Assembly: GCA_030374805.1 (NCBI GenBank)
Contig: JARGSG010000209.1
Coordinates: 124,001-188,000, forward strand
Source of the DNA: Gracilaria gracilis
Taxonomy: Eukaryota > Rhodophyta > Florideophyceae > Gracilariales > Gracilariaceae
Length of the DNA: 64,000 bases
Direction: 5' to 3'
Shown: piece by piece, positions 11,121 to 21,255 of the stretch
Numbering within the stretch: the stretch's first letter is position 1
Layout: the number at the start of each line of letters is the position of its first letter
Notes under the pieces: generated by a model
What the model saw: the letters and a program-made list of their open reading frames with translations, nothing else
Database searches by the model: none
What the model was told of the DNA's origin: nothing
Position numbers and translations under genes: made by a program

Positions 11121-11539
11121 AAGACGCTGTGAATAGAGTACGCGCTTATTTAGAAAGTGAGTGGTGTGGCTTTTTTGCTGCTGCATTTCTCAAGTTTTCA
11201 AATCGCCCATTGAAACACAAAAGCATGAACACGCAGATTACTTTGCGTTTTGCGTATTTCCGGAATGACCCAGTTAACGAGGATTCATTATAGTACAAAA
11301 GATTTGAGCAGATTCAAGACATGGCGTTCCGACAGTGTCAGTGACACAACGAGAGCTACCGTTTGGAACTGGGCACAGTGTCCACGAGTTTCAACTGGTA
11401 TGCAAATGTAAGGCGGCCGACGGTCGCGGCCACTTGACTCACAGAGGGAGTAAAGAGGTTATGATCGCATGGTAGCATCGCCCTCGATTTCTCTGGCCGT
11501 TAGACAACTCTCGGGCATCGCGACGCACCCGACCCTGCA
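11121..11539. other. copia tail fragment, otherwise no gene
   Basis: Within this stretch, 11263-11290 encodes FRNDPVNEDSL and a stop, the same C-terminal tail as the copia relic ending near 17126. The adjoining 11291-11335 segment is repeated with few changes at about 20887-20930. This looks like the 3' end of a second, otherwise lost copia element. Confidence 0.5.
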
Positions 11540-12120
11540 CCACGGCCCACGCTCGTCGCACTCTCACGCAAGGTAACACACCCCGAGCCGCCGACCATCT
11601 CTTGCCGCCCCCCCCCGCACCGCGCACCACAGACCGCTAATCTTGCTTCGTCGCCATCCGCACCGCTCATTCCAGGGCGCCAATTTTCTCTCACCGCCCT
11701 CCGTGCCACGCACCCCGGGCCACCGACCATCTCTCGACGCCCCCCGCGCCGTGCATCCCGGGCAGCCAACTTTCTCTTGCCGCCCTCCGCGTTGCGCACC
11801 ACGGGCCGTTGACCTTCTCACACCACCCTCTCCTTGCCGAACACCACGGGCCGCCCACCTTATTTCACCAACTTCCGCGCCGCACACTTTGGGCCGACCA
11901 GCATTCCTTGTCGCTTCCGCGTCGCACACCCTGGGCCGACCACCATTCCTAACCGCTTCCGCGCCGCGAACCACGGGCCATCGAACCTGTTACGCCGCCT
12001 TCCGCACCGTGCGTCCGGGCCGCAAACAGTGCTTCGCCGCCTTTCCCGCCGCCTTTACTGTGTCGCTGATCTTTCTTTGCCGCCTTTTGCACCCCCTTAG
12101 GCGCCGCCCTCCTTAGGCCG
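11540..12120. repeat. degenerate 42-45-bp minisatellite
   Basis: About a dozen head-to-tail units of 42-45 bp are recognisable. Each contains a CCGCGCCGCGCACCACGGGCC-like core followed by an ACC-TTCTC spacer. Three successive units near 11891-12016 are exactly 42 bp long. Most units are a multiple of three, so long frames stay open on both strands (for example the minus-strand frames between 11439 and 11974). These frames are repeat by-products, not genes. Confidence 0.75.
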
Positions 12121-12369
12121 CCGAACGTACCTCCGCTCTCTCAGGCCGTTACAACTGGCCCTCTCACCTTGGTGCTTTGCTTTTGGTGGGCCGCTGCTGC
12201 CTCACCGCACCACCTTTCGAACAGAAGATTACATCGACATTGCTGTGCCGCATTCCGCAGCAGGGTATTGACCTTCCAATTCGTTTGGTCCGCCGCTGCG
12301 CTTCCCCCCACTAAACTTTCACCACGAGTGAGTAGTTATACCAACAAACATAGGGGAAGCGCGCGTGCT

Positions 12370-13010
12370 ATTTGACTACAAAGTCTGGGATGACTTCCTG
12401 GTCCAGTAACACAGGTTGAGACCGTCAGTCTCGCTGGCCCACAGGAAGTTGTGTGGTGTCGTGTGTTCGGCAAGCGGGAAGCTGCGTCTTTCGATGAAGA
12501 CCCTTCGTTGCCTCCCTCATCGAGGAAGTCGGCACTTTGTTGGCAAGGACTGCCCGCAAGCTGAGCACCGGTAGGGAATCGACAGGGGAATTGTATCAAA
12601 TCGTCGGATTTGATATCACTCTAGATAACTGGCTCTGATGGGGAGTGCTCTGTCTCCCGAAGGTGATGGGGTGTCTCGTCGTTCAGCCCGGGTTATCCGC
12701 GACATCGAAGCACAACGGAGTAGTTTGCCCCGCTCGTGCGGCGCAAAAGGCTAGAGAGGATACATTGGTGAAGACATATCCCCTGTTAGTAACCACCTCT
12801 GGAAGTCTCGTAGTCGTAAAAAGCATCTCGTTCTGACGCACGCAGAACTTGAAAGGCCGAAGAAAAGTGTGTGTTGCCGGGACAGTAACCCGGAGCCAGA
12901 GGTCTGCCCTTCAGGAGTACGGGGCTGGCACCCCCTGCCAGTGACTCTGAACAAGAAGGATCCCTCTGCCAGTACAAGACTGAAGAAGAAGAAGAAGAGA
13001 CACTAGTACA
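12370..13010 (+). other. decayed coding-like segment upstream of copia gag
   Basis: Short open stretches follow one another with little interruption. One frame gives PQEVVWCRVFGKREAASF, another GELYQIVGFDITLDN, and a third starts at ATG 12638 (MGSALSPEGDGVSRRSARVI) and, after one TAG, continues to a basic end near 13004. They look like one protein broken by frameshifts just upstream of the copia gag. The function is not recognised. It may be part of the copia leader or a separate relic. Confidence 0.35.
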
Positions 13011-13046
13011 ACTGCCCGTTTACTCCCGCGTCGAGGAAACTCCGCG

Positions 13047-16000
13047 ATGGACATGGACAAAGATCACGAGTCGAAGCGCACTCCTCGATTAAGATGTAAC
13101 GCCGACTACTATACATGGTGCATCTACGTTCGAGATCTCATGCATTCTATGCAATCATTATTCGCTCTCACAGAACCACGTCCCGACGAGGGCACTGCAA
13201 AAGCCCGTCGACGTTGGGATGACGCGGACCGAAAGGAACGATCGGCAATAGTGCAGAATCTTGGTACGCAACCTATGATTGCCGTCTCCGAGTTACTAGA
13301 AAGGAAGAATTGCTCTGAATTGGAGGTGAGGTTGAAGTTGGAGTCCACCTAAAAGAAACCCAGCATCCAGACGAAGATGAACCTGTGGCAGAAACTAACA
13401 ACAGTTTCCTTCAAGGATGGTGACGAAATTCAACAACACCTACTTGAGCTCGAAACCACGTTCTTGGAATTTTCTCGTCTAGGCGATTCGCTAACCGACC
13501 GAGAACGATCGGCAACATTGTTACGAACGGTACCCGACTCATTAATGGCTATCACCCTGATAGCCGACGCCAGCAACATGGAGTATGATCAAGTTGTTTC
13601 GCTCGTTCGCTCAGAGATAGACCGTTGAAATCACCGCGCATCCACGCGAAGTACAAAGGCCACGGAAACAAAGAAGGACATGAAAAACCCTTATCCGGCA
13701 GCACAGAAGTACAGTACAGGTCGTAACAAACAGCATTCAAGACGAAACACTAAAGGGCTCGAATGCTGGAACTGCGGAAGAGTTGGCCATATTTCATTCG
13801 CTCTGAGTTCTGGTCAAGAAAGCGCACTAACAAGAACAGAAATAACGGAACCTCCAAGCAAGAAGTGGTAGACACCACGGACGAGGACGAAACCAAAGAA
13901 ACAGCAATAACAGGAATCGCTTTAACAAGGATTGGGACAATTCGAAAGGAAATGGCAACACCAATCGGGAATATAGTCAGCAACAACAGAACCAGAACAG
14001 CCGCTCCTCTCGGGGCTTTGTAGCTTTAGCCCAAGCGAGCGTCTCCAGTCGAGATGAAGTTCCAACCCGGTTAGATTCCGGGACCACTCACGTTTTCATC
14101 AAAGAAAGAAATTTCTTCTGGGAATGTCAGTCAACACGACGCCAAACGGTGAGGACATGCGACCGGTATTCAGAGATAATCGGTCACGGAACTATCAAAC
14201 TTACGATTGGAGACGGACTCATACTACCAGCAAAGCATACACCTTCCTTCGACTTTAACCTCGTGTCTCTCTCAGTCCTCTCCAACCATGCTCACGTCGA
14301 GTTCTTGAACAGCGGGGAGCAATGTGGATCCTCATTAAGGATTGGATTCCGAGGCAAACAATATACATATCAACCCCGAGAGACGGACTGTACCCTCTAC
14401 CGAACCGAGCACCTCCCTCACGTGTACAAGGATCCATGCCATCTCCCGGAACACTGCAAAGGACTGGCATGACAGACTCGGACATCCAGGACGAGAAAGG
14501 CTTCTGGCTTGCGTAGAACAATGCGAAGGAGTCCCACAACTTTCCCCTACGGAACTTAGCAACATACACTGCACACCGTGCATTCATGCAGGAAGCAAAC
14601 GTGCGACACTACAGCACTCTACATCCGCAGCCTATCAGCCATTGGAAATCACACACACGGATTTTACAGGCCCTACCACACCTCTATCATTGCAAGGATT
14701 CACTTAGATATAGGTTCTCATCGACGAAAACACAAGAGATTGATCCGTATACTTCCTTAACAAAAAATATCAGTTCTATCAGTCAATAAGATGGTAAAAG
14801 GCTCGCGCGAAAAACGAAGTCTCCCCCAACCGTCTCTATCACGTTGGCTTTGACGGGGCGGGTGAGAACAGATCGGATGACTTCATCATATACGCAATGG
14901 AGAATGGGATAGTTCTCGAATACACACCACCATACGCACATCAATCGAATGGCGTCGCGGAGAAGATTATTCAAAACTTGTGGAAGATGGCACGAACATT
15001 TTTACAAGCATCCCAGTTACCCCTCCAACTCTGGGACGAGGCCACATCGCATGCAAACTACTTGAGAAATCGTCTTCCAAACTCTCGGATAAACATGGAG
15101 ATTTCGTACACGCTCTGGTTTGGAAGTAAGCCCAACTTTGCGAACATCTTGAAGTTCGGACAATCAGGACACGCATTCATCTACAGGTCAGAAACTACGG
15201 CGAACAAAAAGCTACTCCCGCATGCAGTCCCTGGTTACTTCGTTGACATACGCAGCCCACATACGCTACTAATGATATATGTCCCTTCATTCAGGAAAGT
15301 AATCCAATGTAGGAATCGGGACTTCAAGGTGACGAAGGAATCATTACCGTCACTAAACGAAATCGCTGACTTTTCTTCCATCCAAAAGCTTGAAGCCGAG
15401 AAAGAGACGGAGGAAGAAGACGAAGAGCACAAGACGAAAAGCACAAGGACGCATCATTGGCCAGCTTTGCTGTCGCTTACTCTCGCTCCAAGGACCTCAC
15501 GGACGTCGGCAGAGTCCATATGAGCTTTGAAGAAGCAAGAGGCAAGCCCGACTGGGCAGAGGCGATCATTAGGGAATTAAATTCACTAGTGGAAAGGAAA
15601 ACTTGGGAACTAGAGGATAGAAAACCTGGGAAGAAACCACTCCCGTTTCTATGGACATTCCTTGTGAAACATGTAAGCAGTGACCCTCCTCAAGTTCTTG
15701 CTAAAACGCGTTGCGTGATTCGAAGGGATAAGAAACTTCCATATCTGGACTTCGACCAGGACAATCTATATGCAACCGTAGCGCGGCTAGAGAATATTCG
15801 TCTCGCCATAGCATAAGCGGGAAGTCACGGACTCATCTTGGAGACAATGGAAATAAGTAAGGCCTATCTATGCGGAGATTTCTAAGCACCTCTCGTAACG
15901 GAAGAGCCACAGAACTCCTAAGGATCATCATATGTCCCCGGAAACATCTGCTTACTTAAGAAGTAAATCTATGGGGCTCGACAGGCTGGACAAATCTGAG

Positions 16001-17040
16001 GATCCCTAGTACATTACGAACTACAACGACACGGGTTCAAACAGTCAAGCACGGATAGCCACCTCTACATTTACATGTCGAAAAGCGGAATGCTGAACTT
16101 GGTGGTGGTGTTTGATGACATCGTTTTGTTATAAAACTCTTATTCTCTTCTACATGACTTCAAGGATGAGATGCGGAAACTACTTCAAGTGTAGTTTCTC
16201 TGTGAAGAGAAGTACTTCGTCGGACTAGATATCGAACGGAATAGAAATGGAATAAAGATCTGCTAAACTAGGTACGTCGAAGAGATACTGAAAAAATATG
16301 GACTTTGAAACCCCAACCCAGCGAGGACGCCATTGCCTTCTTCTTGTGACCTCACAGGTCGAGGTGATGAAGATATGGCATTACCTGCCACGCTTCACGG
16401 CCGCTAACGGAAAATGGTAGGACATTTGATGTTTTTGGCAGTGTCTTTGCGACCGGATATAATGTTCGCAGCATTAATACTAGCAAAACAAGTGCATGAT
16501 CTGTGCATAAGGCATTTTTTTACGTGAAGAGTACACTTAGGTATTTGAAGGGTACAAAAGGTCTTTGATTGTTCTATTTTGCGCATTCATCAGCACCAAT
16601 GGAAGCAAATTGTGATGTAGACTAGGCTGTATGCAAAGAAACCAGATGATCTTCTACTGGGTTACTAAGGTGAATAATGCACCTGTAATTTGGACGACAA
16701 AGAAGCAAACATTAATTGCACTTTTGTCTGAAAAAGCAAAATATATTGCGCTATCGTAGTGCGGAAAAATGTTGATATGGTTACGTAGACTCTTTTGGGA
16801 ATTACGAAACGATAAGGTTCTTAGTGGAGAAGGACCAGATATGTATCCTATCTCTATATTCATGGACAGTTCTACAGCAGAGTCCATAGCAAAAAATCCC
16901 AAGAACTCAGAAAGGAACAAGCACATTGCTCTTAAATATCACCATATCAAAGAGTTGGTGAGGTTAAAGGTGGTGAATGTTGAAGAGATTCGAACGGAAG
17001 TGCAACATGCGGATTGCTTACAAAGTCTGTGAGACTTGAT
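13047..17040 (+). pseudogene. Ty1/copia gag-pol relic
   Basis: Copia order is visible along the plus strand. Gag starts at ATG 13047 and stays in one frame through a TAA (13350) and a TGA (13626) to a zinc knuckle lacking its last Cys (CWNCGRVGHIS). The protease has LDSGTTHVFI (about 14066). Then come the integrase pre-domain WHDRLGHPGRERLLA (about 14440), a damaged integrase core and an integrase C-terminal part (14897-15523). Reverse transcriptase starts near 15540 (EEARGKPDWAEAI) and carries many stops, with VVVFDDIVLL in place of YVDD near 16110. RNase H ends at about 17034, followed by a tail ending FRNDPVNEDSL (stop near 17126). The element is dead. No matching pair of LTRs was recognised. 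Confidence 0.85.
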
Positions 17041-17305
17041 GCAACTGAAAAGAGGAGATTGCTTTGTGGACTTCAATGCCAGAACAATATTTCGAAATGA
17101 CCCAGTTAACGAGGATTCACTGTAACTGTTCGGACAATAATTCGGCAGATTTCGAAAACAAGGCAAGCCCAAAACAGCTTCGAAAACATGACTTCCTTCC
17201 CCAAGAAGCCAAAAGAGCACCATCAGTAGCAATCATCTCACGTTAACCAGTCTGAGCTTCTCTCTTAAGCATCGCAGTATCAGATTTGAAAAGCGCGCGC
17301 TTTCT

Positions 17306-19068
17306 TTGACTCCACAGAAACAAAACAGAGGCTCAAACACACAATGTCTACCAACAACACCCCCATCTCTGCCCGTCGTCGGAATCATGGAGCACACCCA
17401 CGAAGTGCTCCAGGCTGCAGTTTTCGAACGATTCAGCAGCAACATTTCTTGGCAATCGTTGTCTGAGAAACACTGTGTGTCGGTAGGCAAACTGCGACGA
17501 TACTTTGCAGCCTGGAAACATAATGCTCCTGAGTCAGAGCCTCAGGATCCACGCGATATTCACATAAACCTTTCCAAGAAGGGGAGGCCACCAAAACTAC
17601 GTCCAGAGGAAGAGGATGTAATTGCTGCAGCACTAATTGAGTTTTCCGAGAACAACACACCGTTATCACGTCAGAGAATGCAGGATCTGGTGCAAGGGTA
17701 TGTCTCACTTCTCCCAATTTACCGACAAGAACAAATCAACCTTTTTGACAATCGGCCATCATCTGGCTGGGTGCGATACTTTCTGAAACGAAGCGGTCTC
17801 CAGCTGCATCATGTCCAGATGGTGGAGGACCAAAGAGTTAAAGCAATTACACCAGAGGTCCTTACTGAGCACATTCCTAGAGTAGAAGCCGCAATTAAAC
17901 GGTACAGTATCAAAGAACCGCAGGATATCTTCAACACAGACCAGTCAGGGGCATCGTTCGCGAAGATGAAGGGGAGAAGCTTACGAAAAGGGATCGGCCT
18001 AAGAGGAATGCAACTGGTACAGAAGGCACTGACGACGAAGGGAAATCCTGATCGGGTGACAATTATGCCAGTCGTATCCGCAGATGGGAAAGCGTATAAA
18101 CCAGTCATTGTATTCCCAGGGAAACTTGCGCACTATCGTAAAGTACGTAGGGAAATACAATCTCTGCACGTAGTGCTTCCGGATTGTTATCTTTTTCAGC
18201 GCAATCCACCTGGTGCGGACACAGACATCGTTTTCGAATGGCACAGAATTTCTTGAAGGAAACTTCAAAACTTCACGAAGGCAACCAGAAGCTGTTGCTA
18301 TTACTAGACGGTTACGGAGCCCACATTCAGTACAAAACGTTAAAGCTCTTGAAAGAAAACGGTGTTGTTGTCATTGCGCTTCCTTCCCACACCTCCCACG
18401 TTACACAGCCTCTGGATGTCACGGTGTTCAACTCTTATAAATCCTTCTTACAGCAAGAGTTGCACAAAGCGGCGCGCCAGAAGACGAGGTTAAATGCGTT
18501 CGATGTTGGGCAGTGTATCTACAATGCTTATGCTCGGTCCCACACTGCGCCGAACATCATATCCGGATTCCAAAAGGCCGGTGTGTGGGATCGGGATATA
18601 CTTGGCCCAAACTTTGACCCATTTAGAACTTATATGATGAAGCGAAACGGAACGAAAATTAGTGATGTGGCGTTTGAGGTATTGTTGGAGGGGTTCAGAA
18701 AGAAAAGTCGTACCTTGCTCTTTGATGCTGTTGTGGAAGAGAATAGGTACATAAGGATTGACGCGACGTCTGGTGCAGTTGTGACGAACGATGAGGTTGT
18801 GGAGGCTCTTTGTACTCGGACTATGCGGCAGAGGGGCCTGCGAGCCGAAAAAGAAACCGTGAAGGAGGCAGCAGAGATATCAGAAGCTTATAAGGAACCA
18901 AAAGCAGATATTAGACGTTTAGTGCAGCTTGCCCCGCGGAGAGCCATTATGCACACTCAGTTGCTTGCGAACCGCGCGTTACGACGGGCTCAGCGCCGTG
19001 CAAGGGCACGCGAATTTGTACGACATGTTGTGGAGCAAGAGGAGAAGCAGACATTTCTTGGTTGTTAA
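17306..19068 (+). pseudogene. pogo/jerky-like DDE transposase, one frameshift
   Basis: This cut-and-paste transposase has an N-terminal HTH/psq-like segment (WQSLSEKHCVSVGKLRRYF), a CENP-B-type second DNA-binding region and a DDE_1 catalytic core. All three acidic positions are present: FNTDQSG, LLLLDGYGAH and VTQPLDVTVFNSYK. The first frame starts at ATG 17387 (upstream residues from 17306 begin with TTG) and ends at a stop near 18256. The second frame continues to 19068. The two overlap where one base appears to be missing near 18240. It is the best preserved transposase in the window and a different family from the copies at 351 and 21377. A basic, Arg-rich C-terminus closes the protein. 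No convincing terminal repeats were found. Confidence 0.85.
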
Positions 19069-19557
19069 GGTGGCCTTTGGTGGCTTGTGTTAGCATGCGC
19101 CGCGGAAGTCCCTTGGGAGGCGCATATTTCTTGTCGGATTATTGGACAGTGGGTTTGGACGCTGTGTCGAGCGGTTCATGGTGTCCCGCTGAAGTTGTCT
19201 TGCGATTCGTTCTAGTAAAGAAAGTGTTCTCTGGTGAAACCTCGATCTTTTTCGGAGCGGTTGGCTTTAGTGAGACTGTTATTGGCGCGCGCGCTCCAAA
19301 GTTATAACCGTTTCAGTGAAGATGGTTCCTGAAATTTTGGCGCCTTGTCGCGTTATTGTCTGAACGGCTAGTACAGTCCGCGAAATGTCTATAGATCCAA
19401 AAATTCATTCAGAGCCGACACACAAACCTCATTGCAGAGGTGCCCAGACAAGATCCGAGTAGTTAATACTTACAATGACTTGTAAAAGGATATCATAAAG
19501 CCACAAAAAACGTTTTCCAGAACTTCGCAAATCATAAAACATATGTCGAAAGCTTTA
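19069..19557. other. no gene seen
   Basis: This is the spacer between the jerky-like transposase and the Tc1/mariner element. Only short, motif-free frames occur. A second TATAGATCCA, resembling the mariner end, lies near 19390. Confidence 0.4.
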
Positions 19558-20757
19558 TAGATCCACGAAATCTTATATAGTCCAAAAAATATTTTAAACC
19601 ATAACTCTGCTCCCAAAAGCGCGCCAAAAGTCAAACTCCGCGTACATATAAAAAGGCACGAGACTCGTTGACATGCCAACTTCCAAGTCAAAAACCTATC
19701 AAACATGCCTCGTGGGCCTGTTTTAATCAACCGCGAGAAAGGCCTCACTCTTGCTCACCACAGCCAGAGCCTCTCTCAGAGAGCGATAGCAGAGGAAGTA
19801 GGACGAGGCCGTGGCTGCATCCAGAGTTTCTTAATAAGCCGGAGCCTCACCAGCAGCAACAATTCAAGCCACGAAAGGTCAAACAGTCCAAAATTACCAT
19901 CAGGGCTATTGTCCGACAGGCTAAAAGGTCCCGAAGCAGCGCCGCAGATATCAAGAAGCAGTATGATTTGCCAGTCTCAGCTCGCAGGGTTCAACCAATT
20001 TGGTCCGCATCGCCCCACCTACATTATCAGACCAAGCCTCGAGGACCTTATATGAGCAAGTCGCATAAGGAAAACCGATTGAAATGGGCACACAGTAGGC
20101 TCGCGTTTAGAGCTATCAAATGGAAGCGTTTGATCTTTAACGACGGAAAAAAGTTCAACCTCGATGGGGGTGACGGTCTCGGTTCATACTGGCACGAATT
20201 ACACACCACCCCACACATATTTTCTAAGAATCTGCAAGCTGGTGCATCAATCATGATCTGGACCGCAATGTCGTACTACGGAATAAGTGATATAGACCGC
20301 GTAGAGGATAACCAAGATTCGGATAAGCATTGCAAAATATTTGAGCGTACTTTACTTCCAATTGAGGCTGATTCTTACGATGAAAAATGGAAGTGGATGC
20401 ATGACGGAGAATCAACACATCGGTCAAACCACACGAAAAATGGCTTTTTTATCGAGACATTGATGTGTTTGGATTGGCCGGCAAAGTCGCAAGACCTTAA
20501 TTCTATAGAAAATGTCTGGGGTCGTTTGGCAAGAAGTGTTTATGAGGGTGGAAATCAATTTGCTAACATTGAAGACCTTGCAAAAAAGGTCGTGGACTGT
20601 TGGTATAAAATTGGTTATGAGTACATCAGAAGTTTATGTCACTCGATGCCTAGGCGTTTAGTTGCTTTGATAGAAAGCAAGGGGACGACTAGAAGCTACT
20701 GATCTTTGTTTGCGTTCGTGTCTCAGCGGTTGGTCTATATAATACTTCGCGGATCTA
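19558..20757 (+). mobile_element. Tc1/mariner element with TIRs and TA duplication
   Basis: A 1.2-kb element is bounded by inverted repeats of about 28 bp. The left end reads TAGATCCACGAAATCTTATA (from 19558). The right end, on the minus strand, reads TAGATCCGCGAAGTATTATA (from 20757). Both are followed by TAG-A/T-CCAA, and TA dinucleotides flank both ends (19556-19557 and 20758-20759). The enclosed gene is a Tc1-type transposase with one frameshift. The ends differ at only a few bases, so the insertion is not very old. Confidence 0.85.
19705..20702 (+). pseudogene. Tc1/mariner transposase, frameshifted
   Basis: The protein begins at ATG 19705 (MPRGPVLINREKGLTLA) with a paired-type helix-turn-helix region (SLSQRAIAEEVGRGRG). 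It shifts frame near 19840 and continues in the frame that ends at 20702. The catalytic core shows IFNDGKKFNLDG (first Asp), WMHDGESTHRSNHTK (second Asp block, QDNA-type) and DLNSIENVWGRL (third acidic residue), in Tc1 order. Total length of about 335 residues is normal for Tc1 transposases. The single frameshift makes this copy non-autonomous. The gene fills the element and lies between its inverted repeats. Confidence 0.88.
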
Positions 20758-20759
20758 TA

Positions 20760-21255
20760 CGGGGTTCGTAGTAGTTATATTGCAATAAAGGACAATCTGT
20801 TGTTTACTTTTGTGGCCTTGGTGTTCTACTTGGCCTTCGGCTCTGGGCCGCAGGCGAAAAAGCAAGCTGCGGCGGTTAGTATCTACAGTACAAAAGACTT
20901 CAGCAGATTCAACACATGGCGTTCCGACAGCCAATGGTTTTCGATGCGCGCACCTCGCTCCACCTCCTTCGCTCCAACTCGCGGGCTACAGATTTGTCCG
21001 AAACGAGAGAAGATTGACGATGGCTAATGTGAGCTCCTCCTCCAAATTTTCGTGTGCGTGTCAAGCTGCATGATCAAGATCACAACTCGTTGTATGCCAT
21101 TCGTTTTGCTCGCCGGCAAAGAAAGCATAATGATGATGATTTTGAAAGTAAAAGTTCCACATTTGTTACACAAAGCACCTTGTTCGTAGGTTGCTGTGGC
21201 TCTGGCTGCATTTTGGCTCGAGCTCTCACTTGTGCCCATTTTCAGGTACAGGGTA
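20760..21255. other. no gene; copia-tail repeat fragment
   Basis: No coding motif was seen. Positions about 20887-20930 repeat the segment at 11292-11335 (AGTACAAAAGA...TGGCGTTCCGACAG), a likely LTR or 3'-end fragment of a copia family. Confidence 0.45.

Noticed and set aside
13347..16400. Repeat-induced C-to-T mutation as the cause of stops in the copia relic
   Set aside because: Some stops fit CAA to TAA or TGG to TGA, but others need transversions, so no consistent pattern was seen.
17260..19320. Terminal inverted repeats for the jerky-like element
   Set aside because: Both flanks have TTTG-A/G-AGCGCGCGC-like words, but alignment is short and gapped and no TA duplication could be fixed.
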